Shown here piece after piece: positions 1 to 11,700 of a stretch of DNA of 64,000 nucleotides (positions within the stretch are counted from its first letter, which is position 1; every line of letters begins with the position of its first letter). Origin of the DNA: Cerioporus squamosus (Eukaryota; Basidiomycota; Agaricomycetes; Polyporales; Polyporaceae). Location: NCBI GenBank assembly GCA_022592435.1, contig JABYQS010000005.1, forward strand, positions 186,001 to 250,000, given 5' to 3'. The position numbers were made by a program, and so were the translations under genes. Under the pieces are notes generated by a model. The model was not told the origin of the DNA and did not search any database. It saw only the letters and a program-made list of their open reading frames with translations.

Positions 1-1466
1 AACTCATTGCGTGTCACGATAGGCTGAGCGGGCGTTCGAAGCCGCCAGGAATCTGGAGCCATATCGCCTGTGGGACATGGAGGTGTATTCAACGCTCCTG
101 TGGCACCTGCAGCGGAACGTCCGGCTGTCCTTCCTCGCCCAGGAGCTCCTCTCCACCGATCCCAAGTCCCCTCAGGCCTGGATTGCCGTCGGAAACTGCT
201 TCTCACTGCAGAAGGAGAAGACGCAGGCGCTTACGTGTTTCAGACGTGCAGCGCAGCTGGACCCTACATGTGCCTATGCCTACACGCTGAGCGGGCACGA
301 GTCGATCGACGAGGACCTGAGCAAGGCCATCAACTTCTTCCAGTCCGCTTTACGTGCTGATGCACGACATTACAACGCCTGGTGCGTCGAAGGGTTTCCT
401 TTGTCTCACTGATAAGGGGGTGCGTGGCTTGCTTATCACCTTCATTTGGGGCTTCTGCAGGTATGGGCTGGGGACATGCTATATGCGCATGAGCAAGTTA
501 CGTCTCGCGGACTACCATTACAAGAAGGCCTCTCAGATTCATCCGCAGAACGCCGTCCTGCTGGGCTGCGTGGGTGTGGTACGTACTTCTTTGCAGTCAT
601 GCGTTTGCCTTTCCAGGTGTGCGGCCGTATCGAATAACCACGCACCATGCACTATCTCACGGACGCGATCCTCCGGGTGTGCTTAGGCCCCGGGGATCTA
701 CATAGCAAGCCTGGGTTCCCAAAGGGGGATCCAGGAGGGTTAAGGGAGAGCGCCAGCGAGAGATATGCTGTACGCGTCTTTGGCGACGCTGTTCACCATC
801 CGGAGGGCTGTGCTTATTGCGCAATAAGCACGGCCTTCCGACTGTGGTCGCTTGGGCGAGCTCTCTTAACTCTCGCGTGCCATCTGTCAGGCGGAAGACA
901 CGCGTTTGCGTGGGAGGATTACGAGCACGAGCACACCTTGAAGGACATACGCGAGCAGCCTGTGTTCTGATCCGCTTTTACGTTACTCACGTTGGACGTT
1001 CGTGGTGATTAGGTTCGCGAGCGGTACGGCGAATTAGACAAGGCGCTGGAGCTCTTCAACGCGGCGATTGGATACTCCCCCGAGAACGCTCTCGTGCGGT
1101 ATCATAGAGCGAAAATCCTTATCGCCATGAAGAAATACACGGTTAGTGTTTGGCGTTTGCAGTCCGTATCGCTGGGTCTCACTCGTCTGATTGATACCTG
1201 TTCTGGCGTTTGTGTTGCGTCTCCGCGGACGGTTGCGCCACCACCCACAGGAGGCCGTGCAAGACCTCGAGCACTTACGTGACACGTCGCCGGAGGAGTC
1301 GAACGTGCTGTTCCAGCTGGCCCGGGTGTACCGGCTGATGGGCGACGAGGTGAAGTTCGCGCAGCTGCTGGCGGAGGTGCGCGACGTGGCGCCGAAGAGC
1401 GCGGGGAAGATAAGGAAGCTCGTCGAGACTGTTGCGGACGTGGGAGAGGTCATGGACGAGGGGTGA
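1..1466 (+). CDS. CDC27: Anaphase-promoting complex subunit APC3/Cdc27, C-terminal part (5' end outside window)
   Basis: This is the C-terminal tetratricopeptide part of APC3/Cdc27, a scaffold subunit of the anaphase-promoting ubiquitin ligase that binds Cdc20/Cdh1 activators in the nucleus. Visible exons are 23-381, 461-578, 1013-1141 and 1251-1466; phases join without gaps and give 273 residues. An upstream intron ends at 22. Diagnostic strings are EPYRLWDMEVYSTLLWHL, GNCFSLQKEKTQALTCFRRA and YTLSGHE, followed by TPR units GLGTCYMRMSKLRLADYH and LVRYHRAKILIAMKKY, as in fungal and animal Cdc27. The family name is established knowledge applied to these motifs. The intron between exons 461-578 and 1013-1141 is 434 bp, far longer than the 50-110 bp introns elsewhere, and contains a palindromic insert. 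The coding frame on both sides of it is intact. Confidence 0.93.
739..870. repeat. Palindromic foldback insert inside an APC3 intron
   Basis: Positions 801-840 form a 40-base near-perfect palindrome centred at 820/821: the arm cggagggctgtgcttattgc faces its own complement with only two mismatches, both compatible with G-U pairing. A second arm pair lies outside it, 740-760 (gttaagggagagcgccagcga) against 848-870. This layout resembles a foldback or MITE-like insertion. No open frame of its own is seen, and target-site duplications could not be fixed by eye. Confidence 0.6.
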
Positions 1467-2210
1467 GGGAACCGCGTCGGTCGGAGGCTGGGGGCGAGTC
1501 GGATCGGAGGATGGGCTGTAGACAGACACGGACCGATTGTGTACCATTGCGCGGATGTATATACAAGACTGGCGGCGGCGAACGCAATGCTGGCGCGAGC
1601 AGGACGAGGGCGGGCGCGGGGTGGCGAGAGCGGGCGGGTGCCTGTCGCCATCGCCAGCGGACCAGTCGCAGTCGCCAGTGGCCCGTTGCGCGGCTCTCCT
1701 GGCGCCGTGGCCCGTGGGAGACGCACGCGAAAAGACCCGGGGTCGGCGCTTCCCGATTAGGCAGCGTTGAGTCACCGGTGAGCATGTTATAAGGCGCGCT
1801 TGGAGAGGTGGCCCGCACTGGCCTGTTGCCTCTGCCTCCCCCCACCATGTCCGCCTAAGTCGTCCCGCGTCCCGTCCCCCGTCCCTTCGTTTTCTTGCCT
1901 CGCCTTGTTAGACTACACTAGTCTCGGCGACCCAGAGGACCAAGCATGGTTAACAAATCCGTCCGCAAGTCCAAGAACGGCACCATTCTGTTCGAGCCCT
2001 TCATCGTCTACCGTATACACCGTTGATCAGACACACGCAAGCCTCCTGCCTCGTTAGTATCTTGTTCCTTTACGTCCCTCTCCGCTCATCAGATGCTCAC
2101 ACGCGTCGTACGCGCACCTTCGCAGAACGCACCACTGCCCCGCCACAGTCGTGTCGTTCAACCGGCCGTTGTTATCTCTCTCCCCTCCTATAAACACTCC
2201 CTCGACGTCC
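1467..2210. other. Intergenic region and 5' leader, with a candidate upstream ORF
   Basis: The region runs from the APC3 stop to the start of the acidic protein gene at 2211. A 26-codon ORF at 1946-2026 starts with ATG in a good context and could be an upstream ORF in the leader of the 2211 gene. The overlapping longer open frames on both strands are GC-rich and carry no recognisable protein signature. No RNA gene was seen. Confidence 0.4.
1946..2026 (+). other. Candidate upstream ORF (26 codons)
   Basis: An ATG-started frame encodes a lysine-rich 26-residue peptide beginning MVNKSVRKSKNG. It lies 184 bp before the next coding start. Splicing from a GT after it into the 2211 frame does not keep the frame, so an upstream ORF is the simpler reading. 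It may equally be chance. Confidence 0.25.
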
Positions 2211-3101
2211 ATGCAATCAGACCAACCGCAATCAGAACCTCCGTCGCTCTTCTCCATGGCCCGCTCTAAGCTGCAGACTGCCGTCTCCGGCGGCGTCCGG
2301 GACTCCTGCAGCCTTCACCGCTGGGTGCTCCTCAAAAACTCCATTCTTCGCTCTCATACAGTCGACCCTGCCCCGTCCCCGGCAGACGCTGATGTACAAC
2401 ATGTATATAGACACGACGACGACGACGAGGCACGCGACGAGGTCGAGGAGGACGCCTTCATGTTCCCTGACCCTCACGCTATTGGTGCTCGCAGCGCCCT
2501 CGTTGGCGATTCTGAGAAGCAATGGCTCGACTCGCTGTTGGAGGATCTCGGTGACGACGACGAGGACGCGGACGTAGGAACGTCGCTCTCGGTTCTCCCC
2601 GTCGACGATGACGACGAACCGCTGAGTCCCCTGTGCTCCCCTATGTCTTCTTCGGACGATCTCGTCGGACATTCCAGCTTGTTCTACCAGCCCCCGCCGA
2701 TAGCCATCCCTTATCCTGTTCCCTACCCTCCCCTCCATCCCCCGCTTCTTCCTTCTTGGCTCCAGCTCGACTCGCATGACCATGACCCCCTGCCTTACTA
2801 TGACGCGGACGACGACCTCCCCGTGCCAGACGCGATTGAGGACACGTCTGATGACGAGTCGGATGCGCTGTCAACACCATATAGCCAGTCCATGTCATCA
2901 TTGTCCCCTACCGACCCAGCGTCTGTGCCCCTACCCGCAGAGCGCAGGCGGTTGCGAGGCCATCCCCACGTGTACGTCGACACGGACGCCGATTATTTCT
3001 ACCCTTTCGAGCTGGACCCGCCTCTCCCCTTCCACGATGATGCAGAACACCCTCTCGATTCCGCTCGTGTTTTCCGTCCCCCCATTTATCAAGAGTGTTA
3101 G
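2211..3101 (+). CDS. Acidic, proline- and serine-rich protein of unknown function
   Basis: This is a single-exon frame of 296 residues. I chose the ATG at 2211 because the frame upstream has only a GTG. The N-terminus contains SLHRWVLLKNSI, followed by long aspartate- and glutamate-rich runs (for example DDDDDEA and DDDEDADVG), serine-rich acidic blocks (SPLCSPMSSSDDL) and a proline-rich centre (PYPVPYPPLHPPLLP). There is no signal peptide or membrane segment. The pattern suggests a mostly disordered protein. I recall short WVLLKNS-type motifs in unnamed Agaricomycete proteins but cannot assign a family. The gene follows APC3 on the same strand, without evidence of a shared role. Codon use is like that of the neighbours, which supports a real gene. 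Confidence 0.7.
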   Translation: MQSDQPQSEPPSLFSMARSKLQTAVSGGVRDSCSLHRWVLLKNSILRSHTVDPAPSPADADVQHVYRHDDDDEARDEVEEDAFMFPDPHAIGARSALVGDSEKQWLDSLLEDLGDDDEDADVGTSLSVLPVDDDDEPLSPLCSPMSSSDDLVGHSSLFYQPPPIAIPYPVPYPPLHPPLLPSWLQLDSHDHDPLPYYDADDDLPVPDAIEDTSDDESDALSTPYSQSMSSLSPTDPASVPLPAERRRLRGHPHVYVDTDADYFYPFELDPPLPFHDDAEHPLDSARVFRPPIYQEC

Positions 3102-4223
3102 CCTTCCCCGTGTCCATATGATCATTTGCCCCCCTATCCATACAGTTCGCGTTTTACACCCCTCTCGGTCGTCTCGCTGCCCATTGTCCGCTGGAGCCCA
3201 TGCTCACATCTGTCTGTCTGGTCTGTTGTCGTTATCCTACTGCTCGTATGCTCTCTCGTCTCATATCATCGTGTTCTTAATCTCTCCTGGGTCCATATTC
3301 GGTTTCCGAGTACAGGGTATTGATAACGACCAACATACGTAATAGCATGGGGTCTAATTCAAGCCATTGACGATTTCTGTTTGGGCCCGATCGCGCATGT
3401 CGACCTAACTTCTTCCAGGACGCTCTGTGCAACTCCGCTCTCCAGCCGCTCTACCCCGCATCACGCTCGTTCCCCGGCCTCGAGCGCAGAGGCTGTCTGA
3501 TGGGGCGTCTGCCTTACGTCGTGGACCGGACATACGGAATGTGGTGCGAGGCCGATGTTGGATCGGGCTGGGCAATGCCACCGACACAAGAATGATGTCG
3601 CCGCCGCCGCCTGCGGGGCCCATTGCGATATTGAACGCTATTAGGGTTAGGCCTCACGCGACCCCCAGCGAGTCAGATCGCGACGTTACACGCGGAGTAT
3701 GACGCAGCTGGTCGGTCTCATTCCGAATCCTGCAACAGGTACCGACTCGCGCTCGACTGGCCCCGGGGCACAAGGCGTCGAAGGCTTCCAACCTTCGAGC
3801 TTCTGGAAGTAGGCGACGACGCCCGATGCGCCAGCCAGTAGGATGAGCCTGAGTCCGTTGAAGAGACGACGTACCCCAACGTACCCCTGAGTCGACGGTC
3901 CCCCACATCTCGCATCGCCGTCGCCCATCTCGTGTATGACGGATTGACGGATTAGAGAATCGAATTGTGATCGCGACTGTGCGGTCCTGCGCCTTCCTGC
4001 GCCTCGAGTCCGCTGTACTAGTCCGGTCGCCGCCTCCGCGGCGACCTGTGCGAGAACCCGACAGGACCTCCCTCCTCATTTCCGAAGGTGCTGCGCCGAG
4101 TCCCTCCTCCCGACGACAGACTCTTGCCGACGCACATGCGAGTCGAGCTGGAGTCGGGGCATCGCTCTAGCTATGACGCGACCCCGGTCTCCACATCGCC
4201 GGGGTCGGACGTCACGGGCACGC
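3102..4223. other. Intergenic region between convergent genes
   Basis: It holds the 3' flanks of the acidic protein gene (+) and the SRR1 gene (-). A short TTAGGGTTAGG at 3641-3651 equals almost two telomere repeats, too short to call a telomeric tract. A minus frame at 3686-3928 (80 residues, beginning MGDGDARCGG) has one hydrophobic stretch GLRLILLAGASGVVAYF that could be a membrane helix. I cannot name it, and it may be chance. Confidence 0.4.
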
Positions 4224-5841
4224 TCACGTTCGCGAACGCCGTCGCCTGCTTTGCAGCATCTCCATCGGTGTTAGCCTGAGCTGCACTGGCGTCGACGTTG
4301 GCGTTGCCCCCCGAGCCCTCGTTATCCTCGTTATCTGGGCGAGGCCCGGATTTGCGCTGGGCGATCGGGAGCGGGGCGGTGGAGTTGAACCCGGGGGAGT
4401 GGCGGCTGGACCGGAGGAGGATGCAGTTCGTCCCGCCGGGACTGGCGATAGCGCAGGGAGCGTCCACCATTCGGCGTCGCGTTCTGCCAAGGCGGATGCG
4501 CGCACGAACTGCACTGCGGTGTTGTTGAAGGCGGTGGGGTACGGCGCACAGGGCCGGAGCGGGCGGCTTGTGAGATAAGGAGCTGTATGCGGGCGCGCGG
4601 TTTGCGGTTTGCATGGGACCAGTAACGCGCGTAGAGACGAGGAGCACGGGACAGATGCGAGAGCGAGAGATGGGCCGGGCGATGGCGATTGAGCGGACGC
4701 GAGGCAGGGCCGGAGCGCCGTGTGCCACGGACGAGGCGCAAGCGATGGAAGCCAGGAAGAAGGCCGAGTCGGACGTGAGCGAGCGCGCCAGGAAGACATG
4801 GGTAAGACGCACCAAGGCGCGCCACGCACGGGTGCTCTACGGCCAGCCTCCTGGATGGGATCCTGTAAGACATGATATTAGCGACGGAACGAGCGCAGCA
4901 CGCAGAAGCAGCGCGATTACGGACGCTGAGGAAACAATGGGCAGAGGTGACAATTGGGCCCCGGAGGACGGAGGCAAGGCGAATCACAGCGCGAGAGCCT
5001 CGGAGAAGGCACGCACCTCTCGGCATACTCGCTCAGAGGGTTCGCGATAAGCAGGACGTTGGGCAGCCGTTCCCTGGACCAGTTCTCGCGAAGGAGATTC
5101 TCGTAGAGATGCAGGTCACAATGTGGCATGAACGCGATCGTGGGCGATTCGAGCGCATGCCTTGCCGTCTGTGAACATCGAGTCAGGCCGCGTCAGCGCA
5201 TATAGCGATCGATCTTGCTGCAAAACGCAAGCGGCGGGTGCGGAGGCGAAGGCTCCCCCACCGCTCGCGATAAGCAAGCAGCAAGCAGGAAGGAGGACAT
5301 ACGCGGTTCTCGGGGATCGGAGTCAGCCCGCGCTGCGCAAGAAGCTGGAGGTCCTGTTCCGTAAGGACTGGGTCGAAGACGGACACTTTTGTGCGGTCCT
5401 GCAGGAGATGAACACATGGTGATGGTTTTGACGGTAAGCGCCCACATACATGGGAAGACGACACACTATGCGTAGATCGTCGCACGCTGCAAGCAGGAAC
5501 GCGAGTTGGGCGCGAGCATCACGCGACGACGAGGGGCTCCCGAGCCCGAGGCACAGCACGTCCGGGGTGTCGTCCGCAGGGGGGAACGCCTCTTCAAGCG
5601 ACTCGCGCAGCGTTTCTGGTGGGGAAGACATGTCAGGAAGAGGACGCGACTGGGTCAGAGGATGCGGACACGGACGCATTGTGTCGCGCAGCCAATCGGT
5701 GGGCGCAAGTTCCTCCGACGCTTTGTCCAGGAGGACAGATGGAGACGGGGGTTCCGTCGGGGGCCTGTTCTTGCGTTTCTTCCGGGTGCGAGCAGGCGTG
5801 AAGTGATCATCGTAGCCAAATTGCGCGTCGTGCTGGGCCAT
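4224..5841 (-). CDS. SRR1-like domain protein
   Basis: The reconstructed exons are 5841-5467, 5398-5303, 5168-5017, 4862-4813 and 4582-4224. All have GT-AG borders and compatible phases and give 343 residues. The SRR1-like domain is clear: DVLCLGLGSPSSSRDARAQL, then VSVFDPVLTEQDLQLL, FMPHCDLHLYENLLRENWS, VLLIANPLSEYAERIPSRRL and a C-terminal PTAFNNTAVQFV. SRR1 family proteins are linked to circadian or light signalling in plants and to heme or transcription regulation in other eukaryotes; the fungal role is poorly known. The N-terminus carries a basic patch TRKKRKNRPP that could be a nuclear signal. Introns (68, 134, 154 and 230 bp) are longer than usual here, so one or two borders may be slightly different. 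The proline-rich C-terminal 60 residues are unsupported by homology. Confidence 0.85.
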
Positions 5842-8037
5842 AGTTGTCCAATGCTGCTCGTCGCGTCTTGGCCCGTAGATGGGGGATTCGGCTCACCGCC
5901 TGTGGACGTCTATGGTGAGGAAGAGATGCCATCTTGTGAACCTTGAGCTTGCAGGAAAACTTGCAAGCGCCGGAAGGAGCACAGCACTTCCATATCGGAC
6001 GCGACCGGATACGTGACTGCTTCGCTTACACCAACTCTGTCTAAACCACATCTCGACTGTGGCAAACGCTCGGTCGTATTGTTGATGCCTCTTGGTCTCG
6101 ACACACCTCAAGTTAGTATGTCGTTGTGGAAAAGCTGCAAGCCTAAGCCTACCCTCGACAGGCGTTCGAGTCGTCGCATCACTTATTGGCGGATATCGAG
6201 GAGCAAATGCCAGATGTTGCACTCAAAATCATTGCGTCATGATACTGGCTGAATAAACTGCTCATATACAGGATACACAGGTGCGCATCCTTTTGGGTTG
6301 TTGTTAGTTGTTCCTTAACCTTGAGATGCTCACGTCGCAGCGAGACCCCCGGTTCACAGAATCCCTGGGCCTCGCGGCACCGATCTGGTATATGACAGTG
6401 GCCTTCCAGTCATGAACGGGGGTTTTACCTGTCTTCACAGCTTACCCACCATCTCAGATTGACATCTGGATAGCCCCACACAGTTGTGTGCGCGTATCAT
6501 GCTTCCTCCAGGTGTCGTCAAGCTGTGCGACCGACACAGTGCGCGTGTCCCCCTGAGATACTGCATACTATTGCCCTCAGCCTGCAGATTATCTATCGCC
6601 ACGTCTTTATGGGACGATAGTATTGACGCACCGTCAGCGTGAGTGCCATTCATTGGCATCGACATACTCCTACTCAACGGCTTCGGCCTTCAGTTGTCCT
6701 CGCAGACGGCTTGGTCTGGACAGTCGTCCTGTGCATGTTATGCTCGGAAATGACGACAAAATCACGATCAGTTGTTGCGCGTTTCCATCATGGTGCGACC
6801 TTGGGCTGTACCTTCCATCCTAATACGAGTAACATGCTGATTCGTCCATACGGTGTGTCAGATTTCTCCAGCGACAAAGTACTCTACGCGGTCCGTTACA
6901 ACCTGGAGACAGCGGAGATGACGTTGCGGCAGATAAGGGATCGATATGTGGCATATGCAGGTCATCGATTCGTTGCGGAGTCCACGGTTCCAACTATGCT
7001 ATGAGGCGTTTCAACTTTCGGCGGAGAGTGCCGCCCATTCGAGTAGCTCCGCTTGATTTCTTGCATCAACGCAGCAGGTTCCAAGACCCGCCGCTGAAAC
7101 GTGCCTATGTCTACATAGTCAAGTTCTATGATGCCTGTTATCCGTCCTTTGTTCACCGAAACTCGTCTCGAGCACATCGAGTGCCGCTTACACGCCATCT
7201 TGAACTTCACTTGGCCCACCCTGCACACTCATCCGCGCGGCCAAGGCCCATGGTTCCCCTTCGGTCTTCTCGGTAGGACTGCTCGATCCGCGCGAGTCAT
7301 TGCATGCAATGCCTTTCAACGTCTTCGTTCCTCCTATTACGCCCAAGCTCGCCGACCCTTGCGAACTCCACACGCTTGCGATAACCATACCTCAACCGTC
7401 TTGACGAACTACGGATGACCAGGCGGCATCCACCAAGCTGCACATTGTGCACGGCTCAGTACTCATAGCAACCTGCCTACAAGACCCTTACAGACCGAAG
7501 TGTCGTTCATGGACCAACACTCGTCTCACCCGCCTATGGGATACAAGTCCATGTCGCGCCCGTTTAAGATGGTTGGAGGAGATCGGAGAGGGAGTGTAAT
7601 TTCGGGGCTTGATACACGGTGAGACCTAGCACCTATGTTTTCTGTCGTCTTGTGGCATCCCCGTCGGTCGATCGCGCCCTTGTATATCTCGAACTCTCGA
7701 CGATCATCTGCCCGGTACCTCCGAACCTTGCAATACATAGCGTGTTCTCCAGATACTTCGGCGGGCCAGTTGAGCCGTCTACTCAAAGCAATTGCCCTTC
7801 GAGAGCGAAGGCCTACATAAGCCACGCCGTGAAGTTGTCAATAGTACAAGGGATGCGTTGATAGTACAGTGAAGGGGTTTGGATATATGAGGTGATTCGG
7901 GAAATGAGGATCATCGTGATACAGGAGGCAGCTCGTGGAATGCCAACGCAAGTGCTAGAACGCTAGTCAGTGTAAGATACGTAGTTCTATGGATAGATCA
8001 GAGCGGATATGCCGCACCTCAAAGCCCTTCCGCATGC
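5842..8037. other. Gene-poor stretch, no recognisable gene
   Basis: Base composition drops relative to the neighbouring genes. Short frames occur, for example 6639-7004 (+), which contains SDKVLYAVRYNLETAEMTLR, and 7128-7418 (+). None joins into a spliced gene I recognise. They could be relic exons. No tRNA, terminal repeats or transposase motifs were seen. Confidence 0.4.
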
Positions 8038-8741
8038 TTACCGCTGAGAAGACCCAAGGCAGACCTGCCACCAACTTCTGTCGGGGTTGCTTGAGGCGCG
8101 GCTGACAGGCGGCGCGTCGTCCCGTGTTGCGGTATTCACTGGAGTGTTCGACGCTGTGTGGAGAAGATCCATGAAGTGGGTGCTCCCGACAAGCACATCG
8201 ACTCCAGAAAGCTCACCAGCTTCGCCCACCGACGTCCCTTGCACACCCTGTTTTCCGGTGTTGTTGCTTCCTGAAGTCGCTCCCCCGGTATGCCGAGACA
8301 GCGTTCAGCCAAGGACAATATGGACTGAACGCAGGACTTGCCTTGGGTAAACGAACAGGGCAAGCTCTTCTCGACGCATCTCGGGCAAGCGGTGTTGGTC
8401 GGGAAGCTACTGAAGTCGACCAGACATCGAACCCTATTATCTTGACTTGAGCGGGCCGTGAGTGAGCGACGCCCGTCGGGGGAGACAACACAGTGCTTGC
8501 CATGCGTCGCAGGCCTTCCTACGCTTGCCGGTGCAGCTCATATCTTCGGTGGGCCATTCACACAGGATGTTGATGTTGAAGCACCTCTTGCACCCATACA
8601 TTCCGGGTATCTTCTCGCATTTGACTAGCAGACGAAGTCGTCGGCTCCGATATCGAGTCGGAACGGGAGTGGCGCACCTTTCCTCACAGCGCAGGCATTG
8701 CAGGCTGCGCGTCGAGAGGGCCCGTACACTACGCTTGACAT
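8038..8741 (-). CDS. Double Zn(II)2Cys6 cluster protein, family member ZC1
   Basis: Exons 8741-8678, 8624-8501, 8445-8342 and 8270-8038 give 174 residues. Cluster A has cysteines at 14, 17, 24, 33, 36 and 43 (CNACAVRKVKC, then CKRC). Cluster B has them at 60, 63, 70, 83, 86 and 93 (CDACQDNRVRC, then CPRCVEKSLPC). Both fit the fungal binuclear zinc cluster spacing CX2CX6CX5-12CX2CX6C with basic residues in the first loop, so DNA binding is a reasonable inference. The tail ends SWWQVCLGSSQR. Introns lie after RK (phase 1), inside the second cysteine codon of cluster B (phase 2) and after CSFTQ (phase 1), as in the other members. Introns 2 and 3 use GC donors (gcaagc, gcaagt). No transcription-factor middle homology region is present; the protein is far shorter than normal Gal4-type factors. 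Confidence 0.75.
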
Positions 8742-11700
8742 GGCTGCATAGGATGATGGGTGGGACAAGGACAAGGTGGACGGAGCACCCCCAAGACTAT
8801 TCCTAGGGCTGACGGCGGATGAACAATGGGGAACCCTTCACGTAACCACGATTCGCAGACGGATCCTATTGCCCAGAAATGCTGTTCAAACAGGGCTATA
8901 TTGAGCTGAGTAAGAAGGTTTGTACGCACACGTTACCAGGACAAGGTGGTTCGCCCACACTGTATCTTCGCTTCTCGGAACGAGTATGGGATAGAACGTG
9001 CCCGATTCCTGCCCGCGAGCCCGGACGTTCAAGTCGATTAGGTTCATCGGATCCTGCGAATGAAACCTAGGAGATAGGTGGGCGTTCGGCAGCATACCCA
9101 TGAAGTATATTGAGCGATATCCAGGAGTGAGTGATAGTCAACGCGTTGCACGAGGTTGTCGCACTCTACCGAAGGCTTGTGAACAGTGACATCCTCGACG
9201 CTTCTACTTGGCAGGTATATATGTTCCGGACTGCGTGGTTTGGAGACAGTAGACTCAGGCCCCAGAGAGGTGTTCGGAATACGGACGCAGGATGATGGTC
9301 AGGGAAGCGTCAAGTCAGCTCCAAAGAGGCACAGCGGCTTCATGTGAACGCACCCTCGACCTCCCATTGTGAGCCCTTGAATGTCCCCGATATTTGCGTA
9401 CCAGCTTGCCATGATTAACGGAAATGGCAAGAGGAATCTAGACAGCCCTGCGAAGGCTATTACTTGTGGTTGTTAGAAGTGTGGGCCGGGCGTGCGTGAT
9501 ACACGCCACCGAATCTCGGCGAGATCAAGCTGGTCTCCCATGCGTCGACAGAACATACCACCTGAGGTCTGTGGGATACAAGTACGCCATTGTCACGTTC
9601 TCCTGGCACAGATGCCCTAGAATGAGCCTCGCGGCACCCCGAGCTTCATGTCGGCGAATACGAGGTGTTTCATGAAGACACGTCTCAGCCGGAAAGTACG
9701 CACCTGTTCGACCGCATGAGCAGTTCTGGAGCAACCTTTGTTCCTATAGTGAGGCGGCGTGAACTCGTGAGAACGAAGCGACGGCGCACGCCGATTACCA
9801 CCGTCTTGCATCCAGTGTATGGGAAGTCTGCCGCGCATACTCGTAGTCGCAAATTCAAGTCGTGCAGAGGCGGGGTTCTCCTGGTGCTGTGAATTACAAG
9901 GAACAAGTCAACATGACAGCGAAGCAAGACACATGGAAGCAGAACTGCAGCAACCATCAGCGGGCCCAAGTCGGCCTTGGAAGGACCGGCCGCGAAGCCT
10001 CCGAAGAGAGGACACTGAGGACAGCGGAGTTGCGGGATTGGTCAGATTGCAGGCCGTCCGACGCACGGTGCTGCCTTCCCCAACTCTCCACTACCATGTT
10101 GAAAACAAAGGCAGAGTCTGCGCCAGGACTCGTAGCGATTGGTGCCGCACATTGAATGCCAATTGCCAACTCCGTTGGCGCTGGCCGAAACGTTCAACTC
10201 CGCCAGGTATGCCCGACCTGCCGTAAACTGACGCATCCCATACCCTCAGGTTCCACGCCACAGCGTTTCGAAACTTACGGCCTTAATATCCGCTCCCTCA
10301 CCGCTCCCTCTGATCAACGTTTTTGGTATTGGAAGAGTCTTGGGGCCGTCAGGTGGTAGTAGGCCACTTGGGCTATTCCGTGTCATATGGGCGAGCACGG
10401 CAATGAACAGTTCATCCCTACTGATCACTGATAACGTGGGAGAGATGAAATGTTCGAAGCCATGGATTGCGGATCCCTCTGAGGACAATCCGTCCGGTCA
10501 AGGGACAGCCTGAGCATGCACTGACACTAACAAGCCCAACCTGGGGAACTTCGGGAGTAGCAGTGCAGCCAGAGGACTCGCCGACATCGATAACGAGCAT
10601 GGGAGAAAGCGCGCGCGCGATATCCAGCACGAAATGTGACTTACTCACCGAATCGTAGAGGAGCCCGGCTTCGCCGGAGATAGCTCAGGTTTGATGACGT
10701 GTAGAAGCATGTCCGGATTCTGGACGTTCATGGAGACGCAGGGAGCATCTTGAAGCAGATGGCGGCACAAAGGCGGCAGAAGAGGTCGCAAGAGGCCAGG
10801 TTGGCCATCGAGAATTCACCAGGATTATCGGCACTTCCATTCGTGTGCCTGTGTTCGCTCCAGTCCAGCAGACATGAGCATGTGGGCCCTGCGCTGCAAG
10901 GCATGTGAGGAGAGAGAGGCCCGGTCGTCGTGAGGAGAGGGCGGATCACGCGTATCGTACTCGCCACAACAACGTATATCTGCAAAGAATTTTGAACCAC
11001 TGACGTGCCCGCCGGAGTCCGGTGAGCCAGTAATCCTCGTTGTTCTGAGTTGACACCGCCGCAGGACAATGTGATGGCTATTCTGTGCAAGCAAACATGG
11101 CTCAGTAAGGAACGGACAGAGAAATAGCCATGATCGGGATATGCATCGGGAACGGACAGGCGGGTTAACATAGGGCGCTAAACAGTTCGAGCTACCAACA
11201 CCGCCACGTGCCCGCGTCCTTCGGCTATGGGAGGAGTTCCGACTGCCGGGTGCGCATCGCGAGTACTTACTTCAAGTCACTGTCAGAAGACTATCGAACC
11301 AGTCACAGAGACATTCGTCAGCGTTATATCCCCTAGGCAGAAGATTGGGTGGCCTTCTTTAAGGGGAGACGGACGGCTCTCCGACGAAAGACGAAGGCTC
11401 TTGTACTGGCCAGTGGTCACGAAGTCGGGTACTTATCCGGGAGATCATCAGCCTCGTTGTGCTGTTGTGTGTTCAAGTTCAAGAGACGCGACAAGGCTCT
11501 ACTTCAACGTACGTAGTATGCAAAGGGTGGGTCTAATACAGAAGAATCTCAGCCTGAGCCTGAGGCAAATCGCTCACTTCCCTGAGCAGCTTTCGCCAAG
11601 GATGACGGCGGCGATATTTACTCTACTCACTGACATTGTCTTGGCTTTGAAGGTTATATCTGACGAGAACCATGGCTGCAAGTCTACGTCCATGTCTGGC

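Noticed and set aside
3641..3651. TTAGGGTTAGG, like telomere repeat
   Set aside because: Less than two full units inside ordinary sequence; no interstitial telomere tract.
9541..9780. Minus-strand strings resembling a zinc-cluster start and a GVPRGSF segment
   Set aside because: The CXXC spacing and intron phase do not match the family, and stops interrupt the frame.
10418..10648. Minus frame with SACSGC
   Set aside because: Only one CXXC pair; no following cysteines at the right distance on either side of a splice site.
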